Shown: positions 42,058-52,500, numbered from the stretch's first letter. The stretch is DNA of 64,000 nucleotides from Nitrospira sp. (GCA_022842445.1 JALHPO010000001.1:231134-295133), one strand, 5' to 3'. Numbers and translations are program-made. The notes: generated by a model from the letters alone, not told the origin.

Positions 42058-43803
42058 ATGATGCGGAGACGAAAACTTGTCGTGATGGCCAGCCTCCTCA
42101 GCATGCTCGGTATAGGCAACCCCGGCTGGGCACAGGATCCTTCGTCACCCCCAGAACAGCCAGAGTCTTCTTCCAGTCGGGCCGAGCAATCGCCTCCCCA
42201 GGAAGGAGTTGCCGGACCCGATCAGGTCCAGAGCCGCGGCCTGGAGGTCTTCGGCTGCCCGTTGTCGCTTGACGCCGGGGCCATGAGCAGATGTTTTCAA
42301 CGCGTGCTGGATCGTGAAGGCGACAGGATACGCGATCAGATGCAACGGGAGTTCGATCGTAATCCGTTCCTGGCGAAACTTGATCACGAACGGAAAATTC
42401 TCCAGGCCGTTGCGCAACTACCTCTCCAACCGCTCATGACCTGTCTTAAGAATGCTCCTAATCAGGCACAAACCGATATCGGAGCGCAGGTGCAACGTTG
42501 GGTTGCGGATCCCGGCAATTACGCCGAAGACGCTATCCAGTACGCACTTGCACAGACACGCGGCGATCTGGCGGCCATTCTCCGCGAAGAGATGCAGGCC
42601 CGACAATTCCTCTCAACCTCGCCGACACCTTCCCAAGCTTGGGACCGTTCCGTCCAAATGTTCGATCGCCTGAGCCAGCGTAGTGCCGGCACCCGCTGCC
42701 TGATGCAATTCATCTCCCCCCACCTTCCCAAGCTAAAACAGGCGATGGTTCAGAGTCATTCGGCTATCGCCTCGCAGTTCCAGCAAATTTTTGACCCTCA
42801 AACCGTGGCGGTGGTGCATCAAACCAGAGCCCAAACCGTCGGACGTACGTTGGTCGCAGCTGCTGGAGGCAAACCTCGTCCCGTTTCCGTTGCTGGCACT
42901 TCTGTGCCGGTGGCTCCTGCGCCGTTGGCTGCACTCCCTTTGACACCACCCTCTGCTCCCTTAATGCAAGTCAAGCCGGGCTTGATCGCTCCCCGCGGTC
43001 TTTCGGAGGAGGCAGCTTCGGGTCCATCTGCCGGCGAAGGCGAGGTGACATCACGGGGAACCATCCAATTAGGCGGTGGATATTCGCTGAGAACCCCCGA
43101 TCCCCCACCGCCTCCGCCGTTATCCGATCTCGTTCCGGAGAAAGCGTCTTTGGCAAAAATGGCAAAAGGTATGCTCGCGGAGGCCTTGCTGGATGCCAAT
43201 TTCATGCAACAACTTTCGACGAAGGTCAATCAGGTTGCACAAGTCGGGACCAATCCTCAGGCCGCTCAAACGGCTATCGTTGAATTGCGCACACTGATTT
43301 CTTTGGCACAATCCGTTCCACCCGACGCTCGATTCGACTTCGGCTGGGAGGTCTTGAGATACGCAGGTCACAGAACCCTTGACCAGTACGGCACATCTCA
43401 AGCCATGGCAAACGGCACAGTCCTGAAGGATATGGTCGTGCTCGGAGTGATGGCGCAGTGCGGGATCTTCCCATTCGTCGGCGGTGTGACCTGTGCCCCG
43501 CCGGTCTGGTTGGCGGAAGTAATTGCCGGCACTGTGGTGGAATCCATCAGCGATTCCTTGCTTGAGGGCGAACACAAAGATCTGGACAGAGTCATGACCG
43601 ACGCGAAAGGACCTATTCGGGCTGGACGCGATCCACTGGAGGTTCAGGCCACAACCGGCTCGATGGGCGTGCTTGTGAGAGAACTTCCGAACCGCGACGA
43701 GGTCATCGCATTCGCGGACGGATTGCTCCAAAACATGTATGGGCCGCTCTTAGCCTATCACCAGCAAGTGCTTATGCTTGCCGAAGCGGCAGTCCGTCGA
43801 TAG
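42058..43803 (+). CDS. Exported six-cysteine protein, paralogue A
   Basis: 581 residues from ATG 42058 (AAAGGA upstream). Signal peptide about 1-25 (ending GWAQ), a Ser/Pro/Glu-rich stretch, then the SRG motif QVQSRGLEVFGC (58-67). Helical body with CL, RCL and a C-terminal Cys pair (CGIFPFVGGVTC). Paralogues B and C share FGC at the start, the six cysteines at matching motif positions, a common length and a closing LLAYHQQV-type helix. A second SRG (EVTSRGT) and APRGL occur mid-chain near a Pro-rich loop. Periplasmic or extracellular. No known domain is recognised. Confidence 0.75.
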   Translation: MMRRRKLVVMASLLSMLGIGNPGWAQDPSSPPEQPESSSSRAEQSPPQEGVAGPDQVQSRGLEVFGCPLSLDAGAMSRCFQRVLDREGDRIRDQMQREFDRNPFLAKLDHERKILQAVAQLPLQPLMTCLKNAPNQAQTDIGAQVQRWVADPGNYAEDAIQYALAQTRGDLAAILREEMQARQFLSTSPTPSQAWDRSVQMFDRLSQRSAGTRCLMQFISPHLPKLKQAMVQSHSAIASQFQQIFDPQTVAVVHQTRAQTVGRTLVAAAGGKPRPVSVAGTSVPVAPAPLAALPLTPPSAPLMQVKPGLIAPRGLSEEAASGPSAGEGEVTSRGTIQLGGGYSLRTPDPPPPPPLSDLVPEKASLAKMAKGMLAEALLDANFMQQLSTKVNQVAQVGTNPQAAQTAIVELRTLISLAQSVPPDARFDFGWEVLRYAGHRTLDQYGTSQAMANGTVLKDMVVLGVMAQCGIFPFVGGVTCAPPVWLAEVIAGTVVESISDSLLEGEHKDLDRVMTDAKGPIRAGRDPLEVQATTGSMGVLVRELPNRDEVIAFADGLLQNMYGPLLAYHQQVLMLAEAAVRR

Positions 43804-43891
43804 GCGGGATCGGTGAACTGAGCCGAATCACAGTGCGGCTACAGCAGAACCTGATGGGCATGATCTCACTCCTATTGAGGCTAACGCACAG

Positions 43892-44065
43892 GTGACGATT
43901 CAACGCAACGTCACCGCACTTGTTGAGGGCAACGGTGGGCTGGATCTGAAAGGCGCGGTCGTCAAATTGAACGGCGGCACGACCGTCATGCTCTCGATCA
44001 AGGAAACTGCCGGCGACAAACACAAGTTAAAGACGCTCGCGCAGAAAGCTATTGGACGGTTCTGA
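43892..44065 (+). pseudogene. Duplicated fragment of a gp5/DUF2345-like beta-helix
   Basis: The frame from GTG 43892 reads VTIQRNVTALVEGNGGLDLK then GAVVKLNGGTTVM and ends at TGA 44063. ALVEGxxGLDLKGxVxKLNGGT recurs near the C-terminus of the gene at 46635 and also at DNA level (GGGCTGGATCTGAAAGGC). It has no signal peptide or start of its own, so it looks like a decayed partial copy. The frame extends above the GTG without another start. Confidence 0.5.
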
Positions 44066-44379
44066 AGCCATGGCATCGGCCTACTTCGATCATGGCGTGA
44101 TGTCCTGGCGTGCTGGCCGATGTTCGATTACAAAAGGTCAGGGACGCCGACTACCTCTCAGGACGCCGTGCAGTCTCCATTGGAGACGGTGCTTTCCCGC
44201 CGCAGCTTCAAAACTCTGTGCGCAAGGACTCGTGCGGGCATCGGACTACCGGGAAAGTCCGGGTAATTGGCCGATGCCTGGCCGACATCCGATCGGCCGC
44301 CTTTTGATCACATCGCCTTCGTCTGAACTTTTTCACCGATCTTTCCGACCTACGCGCAGAAGCCCCTGAGGAGGCGCGT
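44066..44379. other. Intergenic, no supported gene
   Basis: Two rightward frames (44052-44369, 44110-44307) cross the region, but neither has a Shine-Dalgarno site. An inverted GGCCGA..TCGGCC pair lies at about 44269-44301. It may be decayed sequence linked to the beta-helix fragment just upstream. Confidence 0.4.
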
Positions 44380-44610
44380 ATGGAAATCATTTATTGCGAC
44401 AAGCACGCGAACAGGCCGCCCGACTCCTATCGGCTGATTCTTTTGAAAGGCGGCTGGCACATTGTCGCCCATGGATATCTCTGCAAAGTGACGGATGAAG
44501 GCGAAGGACGGCAGATGATCGCAATGCTGTCTGCTGCATCGATCCAGAATCAACCTTCCATTGACAAGCCCCCGACTGGCTCCTACACTTCGCGCCCTGG
44601 AACCCTATGA
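44380..44610 (+). CDS. Small hypothetical protein
   Basis: 76 residues from ATG 44380, seven bases after a strong GAGGAGG. MEIIYCDKHANRPPDSYRLI, then LLKGGWHIVAHGYLCKVTDE followed by a short helix and a Pro/Ser-rich end. Two cysteines, no export signal. It sits between exported genes, and the promoter for the next gene lies in its 3' end. Function unknown. Confidence 0.5.
   Translation: MEIIYCDKHANRPPDSYRLILLKGGWHIVAHGYLCKVTDEGEGRQMIAMLSAASIQNQPSIDKPPTGSYTSRPGTL
44561..44589 (+). promoter_or_regulatory. Near-consensus promoter for the tail-tube-like gene
   Basis: TTGACA (44561-44566), a 17-base spacer, TACACT (44584-44589). It gives a 5' leader of about 100 bases to ATG 44698 and so probably starts the rightward operon through 56736. 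Confidence 0.5.
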
Positions 44611-44697
44611 ACCTTTCCTTGCTTGTGACGACAGACATCACAACGGTCACATCTCGACAACGTAATCGCTTTTTTTTCTTCACCATAAGGAGCCATC

Positions 44698-45741
44698 ATG
44701 AGCGAACAGCCCACACATCCCGCATCGAACCTTTCCCGTCGAGACCTCTTCCGCACAGTCGGACTCGCCACCGGCGGAGCCATGTTGCTGAGCCTGCCGA
44801 CCATGCTGAGTGGCTTCGTCAGCCCAGCGGGAGCCGCCCTGAGGAAGGGAGCAACCTCGATGACGAACACGACGCTTGAATTGGACGGCCAGTTCGGCGG
44901 ATTTCTCTCTACTGTCGATGGCGGAGGAGTGTTTGCCGACATCCTCAATGAACCACTTGGTCAGGACATGATTCAACGCAAGCGACCTGGTCCGGTCCGG
45001 TTTCAGGATATTGTGATCGAAATTCCGCTTCAGAATGTCGAGAAGGCGCTGTCGAGTTGGGTCACCGAGACACTTACCAAGAATGCCACCACTAAGAACG
45101 GCGCGATTGTGTACGCGGACATAAACTTTAGCGAGGTCAAGCGTCTCGAATTTTCCGGCGCCCTCCTTACGGAAATCGCCCTTCCTGACGCCGACGCACA
45201 GGACAGCAGCAAGAACGCAGCATTGCTCACACTTCGTCTGACTCCGCAATCCACTCGCCTGGCTGGAGGAAAGGGGAAACTGGCTTCTGCCTCCAGTACC
45301 AAAGCCAAACAAATCCTGTCATCCAACTTCCGCTTCAATGTGCAGGGGCTTGAAAAAGCCTGCGGACGCATTCTGTCCGTCGAGCCCATCGTCCTCAACC
45401 GTGCAGTGGCACAAACGCCGGCCGGTCAAGAGAAGTTCAGGCAGTCGGCGGCAGCAGGAGCGCTGGATTGTTCCAAAGTCACTATCACCCTGCCGGAAGC
45501 TGACGCAGGCCCCTTCTATGCCTGGTTTGACGACATGGTCATTAAAGGCAGACCCGGGACAGAGCGAGCCGGCCTGCTGGAATGGCTCGACCCGACGCTC
45601 AAGAATACGGTGGCCTCCGCTCAACTGGGCAATCTCGGAATCGTGCGGTATGAACCGGACCCCGTCGCGAGCGGGGGAGAGCGAAGACTGGGACAGGTGC
45701 AAGTCGACATGTACTGTGAAACCATCAATCTGACCCTGTAG
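44698..45741 (+). CDS. Tat-exported phage-tail-tube-like (gp19-type) protein
   Basis: 347 residues. Twin-arginine signal SNLSRRDLFRTVGLATGG (13-26 region) and hydrophobic stretch, cleaved near PAGA. The mature part matches the tail-tube family: GPVRFQDIVIEIPLQNVEKA, then GAIVYADINFSEVKRLEFSG and ALLTEIALPDADAQDSSKNA with LTLRLTPQSTRL. A second, weaker unit follows (FYAWFDDMVIKG..GLLEWLDP..LGNLGIVRYEPD). Tail-tube proteins polymerise into hexameric rings that line contractile injection tubes. Tat export means it is folded before export; that is unusual for such a protein. No known homologue is named here. Confidence 0.7.
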   Translation: MSEQPTHPASNLSRRDLFRTVGLATGGAMLLSLPTMLSGFVSPAGAALRKGATSMTNTTLELDGQFGGFLSTVDGGGVFADILNEPLGQDMIQRKRPGPVRFQDIVIEIPLQNVEKALSSWVTETLTKNATTKNGAIVYADINFSEVKRLEFSGALLTEIALPDADAQDSSKNAALLTLRLTPQSTRLAGGKGKLASASSTKAKQILSSNFRFNVQGLEKACGRILSVEPIVLNRAVAQTPAGQEKFRQSAAAGALDCSKVTITLPEADAGPFYAWFDDMVIKGRPGTERAGLLEWLDPTLKNTVASAQLGNLGIVRYEPDPVASGGERRLGQVQVDMYCETINLTL

Positions 45742-45774
45742 ACACGGGCCGCGCCAGAGGAGACGGAGGAACAG

Positions 45775-46635
45775 ATGAAGATTCAGTATGCAGTGACGTT
45801 CGCCTGGCTCTTATCGATCACGGTGGCAAATGTTCCCCTCTCGGCAGCCGAGGAGGGTCCCGTCGAATCGCGCGGGCTGGACCTTCCGCGCGTCACGGTG
45901 CCTCCGCCTCCCCCACCGCCGACCATGCAGATCCTGAACGTGCGGGTGGTCGGAGAGGGCCAGGGTAAAGTGACTCTCCCTCCTGCCGCTGCCTGCCCTC
46001 CTGCCTGCTCGGCGAGCTACCCTCAAAACGCTCCCGTCATGCTGGCCCCCATCCCGGCGCCGGGCTCGACCTTCGCCGGCTGGGGCGGCGATTGCCGCGG
46101 CACGGCGCCCTGCACACTCAGAATGGATCGCCCCCACACGGTTGAAGCCGCATTCAACAAGATCCAGGCTGCAACCCCGACCGGACCTTCCGCACCTCCC
46201 TTCCCGAACGTCGTCAAAACCCCTGCGCCCGGCGGACCGATCCCCATTCCTTATCCCAATGTCGGAGGGGCCGCACTCGCTCCAGAACTTGCCGCCATCA
46301 GCACCATGCTGGCCAACGGCAAACCGGCCAATACCATCCTTGATGCCTGGAAGGGATACGTCACACGCCGGGTACAATCGAAGCAGCCTCTGGACGTTCA
46401 AAGGACCATCCAGGATGTCAGGATCCAAGCGGAGGCACTGGCCAACACCCGTACGGAAGCCGAGAGAGCACGCCTTGGGAAAACCCGCGACGCAATGAAT
46501 GAAATGAGTCAGCAAGACATGCTGGCATTGCAGCAGTTCATGAACAAGCAGCAGCAGATATATCAAATGATCTCGAACATGTCGAAGAAGATGCACGACA
46601 CGGCAACGGCCATTATCGGAAACATACGAGGCTGA
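45775..46635 (+). CDS. Exported SRG protein with InlB-like repeat and PAAR-like motif
   Basis: 286 residues. Signal peptide to about 24, then EGPVESRGLDLP (SRG motif). Pro-rich loop, then a bacterial InlB-B-type repeat (about 50-125): GEGQGKVTLPP, CPPACSASYPQNAPVMLAP, GSTFAGWGGDCRGTAPC, MDRPHTVEAAF. Next FPNVVKTPAPGGPIPIPYPN (about residues 142-162) recalls the DUF4150/PAAR-like signature, which in T6SS-type devices forms the spike tip. The C-terminal third is coiled (LALQQFMNKQQQIYQ). It overlaps the next gene by one base (TGATG), so both are translated together. Spike-tip identity is inferred from one motif. Confidence 0.6.
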   Translation: MKIQYAVTFAWLLSITVANVPLSAAEEGPVESRGLDLPRVTVPPPPPPPTMQILNVRVVGEGQGKVTLPPAAACPPACSASYPQNAPVMLAPIPAPGSTFAGWGGDCRGTAPCTLRMDRPHTVEAAFNKIQAATPTGPSAPPFPNVVKTPAPGGPIPIPYPNVGGAALAPELAAISTMLANGKPANTILDAWKGYVTRRVQSKQPLDVQRTIQDVRIQAEALANTRTEAERARLGKTRDAMNEMSQQDMLALQQFMNKQQQIYQMISNMSKKMHDTATAIIGNIRG

Positions 46636-47777
46636 TGATGAAACGCATACATGCTCATCTGGCTCAGTGCGCCTTGGCATCCTTGCTCGGTCTCTGGCCT
46701 GGTTTTGCCGCTGCCGCCGATCGCGGCTTGCCGATCCCTCTTCCTTCATCCGGGGTTGTCTCGCGAGCGGTGCCTTCCCTCCTCCAACCGATGGTGGCCA
46801 GTCTTCAGCAGAGGCTGACTCAACTGGAAGCCGAGGCACGCGACACAGGAGCCGCACTGAACCAGCCGGACAGCAGCGCGCCGGTGATCGTGTCGGCACG
46901 ATTTCCGCAACTCGCTGCCCTCGCCCGCCAAGCCGCCATTGAAGCCCGTGCCGTGCGTGACCAAGCCAGAGTCGAACGACAGGCCCACTTGGAGAACACC
47001 GCCGACCGCATCGCCGCCGATAATGACGCTATCAGCCGCGGCATGGAAGAGGCGCGATCCAAAGCACAGCAAGCGACGCAAGCCGCGAACGTCCAGCTTC
47101 TGGGGAGCATCATCTTCAGTGCGACTCAGATGAAGAGTGCCGTTGCTGTCATGCAGAACAACGCGTCACAGCGTGCAACCGGAAAGGCTGGACCGAGCGA
47201 TGCCGCCTTTGTTGGTGCCGGCGCCGCGACCAACTCGGCAAGCTCGTTCACGGGCGTTGGCGCACCAGCGGGAGTTTCCTCCGGAGGCGCCGTTGGAGCG
47301 GCCAGTGGTGCAGGCGCGGCAGCCGGAAGTGCAGCCGGAATCGGAGCAGGAGCAGCGGCGGGGGGAAAGGCCGGTTCCGCCGCTGGGGGAGGTTATGCGG
47401 GAGGCACCGCGGGGACGACCGGCGGCGATCAGCAGATCTTCGCGCTCCAGCAGCAGGTGCACGCGCTGCAGGCCCAGATCGCAGCCCTGCAGTCCGTCTT
47501 CAAGATTGCGCCCAACGGAGCGGTGACCATTCTGAGTCCGACATCGGTATCGGTGCAGGCTGGAACCACCGTTTCAATCGGAGCTGGTCAGAATATCTCC
47601 ATTCAAAGCCCCGGCACCGCGCTGGTCGAAGGCAAAAACGGGCTGGATCTGAAAGGCCCGGTCATCAAACTTAACGGCGGCACGAAACCGCTGGCGACGG
47701 TCGGCAGCCAGGTGCAGATTCCCGGCCAACCGACCGGCCAGGTCACCACGGGAACCCAGACAGTATTGGTGCCGTGA
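46635..47777 (+). CDS. Exported protein with gp5-like beta-helical C-terminus
   Basis: 380 residues. Signal peptide to about 27; the mature chain opens ADRGLPIPLP (an RG motif of the cluster kind). Residues 45-170 are helical. Residues 200-270 are Gly/Ala-rich low complexity (GAAAGSAAGIGAGAAAGGK). A short coiled coil (272-295, QQQVHALQAQIAALQ) caps a beta-rich tail: SPTSVSVQAGTTVSIGAGQN, then ISIQSPGTALVEGKNGLDLK and GPVIKLNGGT. This resembles the triple-stranded beta-helix of gp5/VgrG, and a trimer driven by the coiled coil is plausible. The upstream fragment at 43892 is a copy of this tail. Confidence 0.65.
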   Translation: MMKRIHAHLAQCALASLLGLWPGFAAAADRGLPIPLPSSGVVSRAVPSLLQPMVASLQQRLTQLEAEARDTGAALNQPDSSAPVIVSARFPQLAALARQAAIEARAVRDQARVERQAHLENTADRIAADNDAISRGMEEARSKAQQATQAANVQLLGSIIFSATQMKSAVAVMQNNASQRATGKAGPSDAAFVGAGAATNSASSFTGVGAPAGVSSGGAVGAASGAGAAAGSAAGIGAGAAAGGKAGSAAGGGYAGGTAGTTGGDQQIFALQQQVHALQAQIAALQSVFKIAPNGAVTILSPTSVSVQAGTTVSIGAGQNISIQSPGTALVEGKNGLDLKGPVIKLNGGTKPLATVGSQVQIPGQPTGQVTTGTQTVLVP

Positions 47778-47856
47778 AGCAATTGCCGGCGGCCTGCAAC
47801 CGCCGGCGCGTGTGACTTCACCGAAACATCATTTAATCGTTTCACAGGAGGTGCTC

Positions 47857-49581
47857 ATGCGTCAGGGGCGATTCATCATACCGGGGCTGTTCCTTGCACT
47901 CGCCACCTTCTCTGCGACCGCGCTTTACGCGCTGGACTACCCCTCAGTCTTCGGTTGTTCTCTGAACCCGGCAAACAATCCTGAAGCCTGTCTCAACAAC
48001 AAGGTCAATGACATCAATCGAGACGCCGGGAACAAGATTGCCGATGCCAACAATAAGTTGAAAACTGCTGAGGACAAACTCAAACAATTGGAGAACAGTC
48101 CGAATTTTGCCAGGCTTCGCGGCGAACAGTTGATGCTCCAGTCCGTACGAAACCTCCAGCTGGAACCGTTGATCATGTGTCTCGAAACCAACCGGGCGCA
48201 GATCGACCTGAACCAATATGTTCAACGTGCGAGCACCAACCCCGGTGAATTCACCAGATGGCTCTTCGAGGAGATGTGGCGGCAGGTCGAAGGAGATTTC
48301 GATCGCATCATGGCAGAAGACCTTGCGGTCTTGCGCCAAGCCTCGCCTCAGGCGATGCAATCACTGGCATCCCCGGACGCCGTCTTCGTGAAGCTGCAAC
48401 GCATCGCGGAGCGCAACCCCAGTGCTCGCTGTCTCGTGGAGTACTTGGCTCCTCGCATGCACACCCTTAAACAATCGAGCCAAGCGCTGCAAGGTGTCCT
48501 TCTGTCACGAGCGACGGTGCTCGTCGAACAAAAAGTCAAGCCCATCCTGAATGAACTGCTCGTGGCTCAGGCGCGTGGCTTCATGGATGAGCTACGCCGG
48601 CCCCCTGCGCAAGGGACTGTTGCCACACCATCACCAGAGACCGGCGCTCCCCCCGCAGTCTTCTCACCACCGCAACAGGTACCGCCTCCAGCCTCAACCA
48701 AACCATTGGTAGGGAGCCCACCAGTGCCGCCACAGCAGACACTTCCTCTCCAGCAAGACTTGCACTCCACAATGGGAGTCGTGAGAAAACGAGGATTGGA
48801 AACTGACAGCCTGCCTGAACAGGACGAGGAAATCACATCTCGTGGCCTTCCAGCCCCTCGAACCATCGGCTCTCTGGTTTGGGAGGTTGTTGGCCCGGAT
48901 GATATGAAGATCATCGCCCAAGGAGTATTTGGCCGTCATCTGCTCAATACAGCTAATATGCAACAGGCCACCACAGGGCTCCGAGAACTGGCTCTTGCAC
49001 CATCTGGCTCACCGGCACGCGCCACAACGCTCAGGACACTCGAAACAGTCTTGCGACCGAATCTGCAGATGGATCGTACAGCCTATATCGATGCCGGCTA
49101 TGAAACACTCCGTTACATACTGCACAAGTTTCTGGATACAGGAGGGGACAAGTTGGTCACCTTCGGCGTCAGCAGAGTTGAGCAAGTGAAGCACGTTTTG
49201 ACGTCAATGGGAGTCAAAACCTGCGCTACGCCACCCGCTATTGCTATTCCGTGCAGCTTCACCAAAATGGTGGCTGATATCGCCTTCACTGATGTCTTTG
49301 TTCCGGCAAGCACATGGACCATCCTCAAAGGATTCCACCTCGTCCTTGACAGAGGCATCAACGTGGCACGGGAGGTCTCATTGTCGGGCGATGGCCGATG
49401 GACGAACGACAAGTTGCAACGGCTGAGAGAACAAGCGGGACCGTTCGCCCCCCTATTTGAACAGATCCAAGAGGAATTCTTGGTGATGCTTGCTGAACCC
49501 GTCGTCAGAGAGTCTCGCATCGCTATGCAACAGTACAATGCCAGTGTCCTCGAACTGGCTCGGGCGCATGCCAGCAAATAA
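47857..49581 (+). CDS. Exported six-cysteine protein, paralogue B
   Basis: 574 residues from ATG 47857, with AGGAGG upstream. Signal peptide about 1-25, then YPSVFGCSLNP and NPEACLNNKVN. It has the same six-cysteine layout as A and C (FGC, C-L, IMCL, RCL, CATPP..IPC). A helical coil at 50-90 and a Pro/Ala-rich loop (about 245-320) hold VVRKRGLETDS and EITSRGLPAPRTIG, so the SRG motif is internal here. Its ends match A and C at SRIAMQQYNASVLELARAHA. It is co-transcribed with the flanking genes. Function unknown. Confidence 0.75.
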   Translation: MRQGRFIIPGLFLALATFSATALYALDYPSVFGCSLNPANNPEACLNNKVNDINRDAGNKIADANNKLKTAEDKLKQLENSPNFARLRGEQLMLQSVRNLQLEPLIMCLETNRAQIDLNQYVQRASTNPGEFTRWLFEEMWRQVEGDFDRIMAEDLAVLRQASPQAMQSLASPDAVFVKLQRIAERNPSARCLVEYLAPRMHTLKQSSQALQGVLLSRATVLVEQKVKPILNELLVAQARGFMDELRRPPAQGTVATPSPETGAPPAVFSPPQQVPPPASTKPLVGSPPVPPQQTLPLQQDLHSTMGVVRKRGLETDSLPEQDEEITSRGLPAPRTIGSLVWEVVGPDDMKIIAQGVFGRHLLNTANMQQATTGLRELALAPSGSPARATTLRTLETVLRPNLQMDRTAYIDAGYETLRYILHKFLDTGGDKLVTFGVSRVEQVKHVLTSMGVKTCATPPAIAIPCSFTKMVADIAFTDVFVPASTWTILKGFHLVLDRGINVAREVSLSGDGRWTNDKLQRLREQAGPFAPLFEQIQEEFLVMLAEPVVRESRIAMQQYNASVLELARAHASK

Positions 49582-49593
49582 GGAGATGCCGCC

Positions 49594-52500
49594 ATGCCCA
49601 ATCCCGCGATAGCTGCCAAGAAGGATATGGCTATGAATTGGTTCATCGCCGGCCTGAGTCTTCTGTTTACGATGACCTTCGTAGTTCCTGCCCATGCCTG
49701 GAAGATCGAAACCCATCTCTGGCAAGCGAATGAGATCCTCAATGAGATTTCCACTGATGGGTCGGTGCGATTGCCGCTAGGGAGTTACAGGATCGATCAG
49801 GATCTCCTCCGCGCCTTGTCAGCTCCAAACAGACCGGCGTTTTTGATCGGCGTACTCGGGCCTGACACGTACCCGGACATGATCGCCGGACAAATGACAA
49901 CCCATCCTGGGCTGGAGGTCATCAAGAAGGACTACTACAACAAGAAGGATGACTTGCGGGGTTTCCAACTTGGAGTTCCGTCCCTGCTCAGTCAACTGCA
50001 ACGCGATCTGAATGCCGAGGCTGAGAGTTTCATCGCACAAGCGCAATCTCGTCCCATGCCGCATCACTGTCTCGAAAGGCTGCGGAAACGGTCTCCTGGC
50101 ATCAACTCCGAGGAGACACCCGAAGCCGCTCGAGGCCGGCTCTGGCAAACCGACGACTGGCTCTGTTGGGTGCGCGCCCAGGCCAGAGCGATGAGCCCGG
50201 ATGGCTTAGAAACAGCCTTCGCCGCCGGATATTTCATGCATGCCGCCATGGATATGTGGGCCCACAGCTACGTGAACCACTACTCCGGGGATATCTGGGT
50301 CCTCTCCGAAGAACAGGAAGTCGAGGCCCGTCACATGGCGCTGGAAAGCGTCGTCGCGCGCATGCACGACCCTGCCACCAAGTTTCTTCTTCAATACCCT
50401 ACGGCAGAGCAATTCAAGGGGCAGACTCAGCAGTTTGGCAACCTGCTCAAGGAACAGAGGGACGCCTTGACCCCCCTGAAAGCTCCTGTGGAATTTGTCC
50501 GTTCAACTCTCATTCTGAACCCGGCGGTCGCAAATCAGTATGCTCGGGAAACCTTCACCCTGCATTTATTTGCCATGTACCTGTATTGGTCCGAAGTCCA
50601 GCGTCTCGGAGCCCGTCTCGACCCAATTCGAGCCGGCATCGTCTCCACGGCAAACACACTGGGTCAGAAGCTCTCACAGCTTCAATCCACCTATGCCACC
50701 GCGCAGGCCTTGTATAATACCGCCGTACAATCGGTCGACGGAGCGTACCAGGCCTTCACGGCAGCGGAAGTGGCGGCCCGCTCGGCCCAGGACCATTTCA
50801 CCCAGGTCAAAAACACGGTCCTCCAGAAGATCTCAGGACTCACCGACACGTTGATTGCAACGCTGCCACCAGACCTTCAGAACCAGTACCGAACCGCTCA
50901 ATCGGCCCTGGAGCAAGCCAACCGCACGCTTGATGACCGTCGGCGTGACTACGATCGGCTCGCGAAAGATCGAGACGAAAAGCAGCAGGTGATGAAACAA
51001 CGGTTGGAGGAAGTGAATCTCTATCAGTCCACCCTGACTACCGTGGCACGGGTTCGTGATCAGAGCCTCATGGCCGTGTCGGCTGGAACGGCTCAATGGC
51101 AGCAAGGGATCGAACGAGCCGTTGACGCCTACATTCGAGCCTGGGAAGAAACCTCCAAGGAACTGATGCGCCCCCCCGGCTCCCGCTTCTCGCGAGGACA
51201 CGATGTGACCGAACCCTTGAAGCAGTGGGTGTTGTGTTGGGGACCGACATTCGGCCTACCGGTACTGACCACCATTGCTCCCGTGTGCGACCAGGCCCGG
51301 TCTGGATACATGGCGGTTAACAATAATCTTACGGACCTCAAACTCTTGATTCAGAACTCGACGATCCCCATGGATGTCAGACAGGCCATCGAGCAGCTGG
51401 ACAAAGTCGTGACACGGACATCAGGCCTCGTACTGGTAGAAACGGCCAAGCTCGTCTCCAACACCATCCGGCTCGACGATGGAGCCTTAGCCGGCCATGC
51501 CCACTCATTCGTGAATCTGCGCCTGAAGACCCCGGGGCCTGAGGATGTAGCCGCTGAATTTTCTGACAACACGGCGACGGTGTCGTTCGATTATCACCAG
51601 AACTACCTGCGACCGAAATCTTTGGTGACCTTCCCCCGCTTCCCCACGAACAACAATATTCTCGAATTGTTCGCGAGGGATTTCGGCATTCCGAAAGAGC
51701 GGTTATTCGCCCTGCTGTCACATAAAAGCGGCGTTCTCCAGCCAAACATGGCGCAAGCATCTAAGCCATTCTCCGACACCGTGCAGACCCTTGCTGTTCC
51801 GGAGCCCACACGATACACGCTGGGTGACCTGCCTGCCTTTGCCGCCCTTCAAAATTCCGTCGTAATGGCCAAGCTGGTCTTACTGGATGGGGCACAACTC
51901 AATGCCATGGTACGCACCCAAGTTCCTCCGAAGGCGAATTATCCCTATCATGAGCAGGCACCCGCTGGAGAAGTCTTGATCGGCGCAATCCGCAGCATCG
52001 ACGGTGACCACCAGTGGCAGAAGTTCGCTCCGCAGTTCCCCCGCAGTCCAGTCATTTCCTGTCAACGCATCCTCTCAGAAGAAGCCCGAACCTTCTGCAG
52101 CAAGTCCCGGCAATTCGGCTATGACGCAGTGGACGCAGAGAGAGGGGGGCTAAAGCTCTGGCAGGACTCCTCGATAAGAGCAGAGGTGTTCAACCGCCTG
52201 TTCAAGGGCCCGCTTGCTCCAGGCCTGATCTCACACCTTGGGCCGGCTAATCTCGCCGTCGGAATCGGCATCTGTCCTGCAAATCCCTTCCCTGCAACCG
52301 ACAGTCTTCCCCAGACGGATCCTTGCCGAGGGATGGACCAGAACAACCGGCTGGCTTTACCGACCATGCAAACGGTGGCACCCGCTCCGGCACCGACCGC
52401 GCCGCCGCAACAGGCACCAGGACAGTTCATCCCCAAGGCCGGCCTACCGCCACCGACCGGCGCGGCGGCCGGAACTCAGGCCCCGCCACCTCCTCCGAAA

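Noticed and set aside
44052..44369. Two overlapping short frames after the beta-helix fragment
   Set aside because: No start signals and no protein-like pattern; likely decayed sequence.
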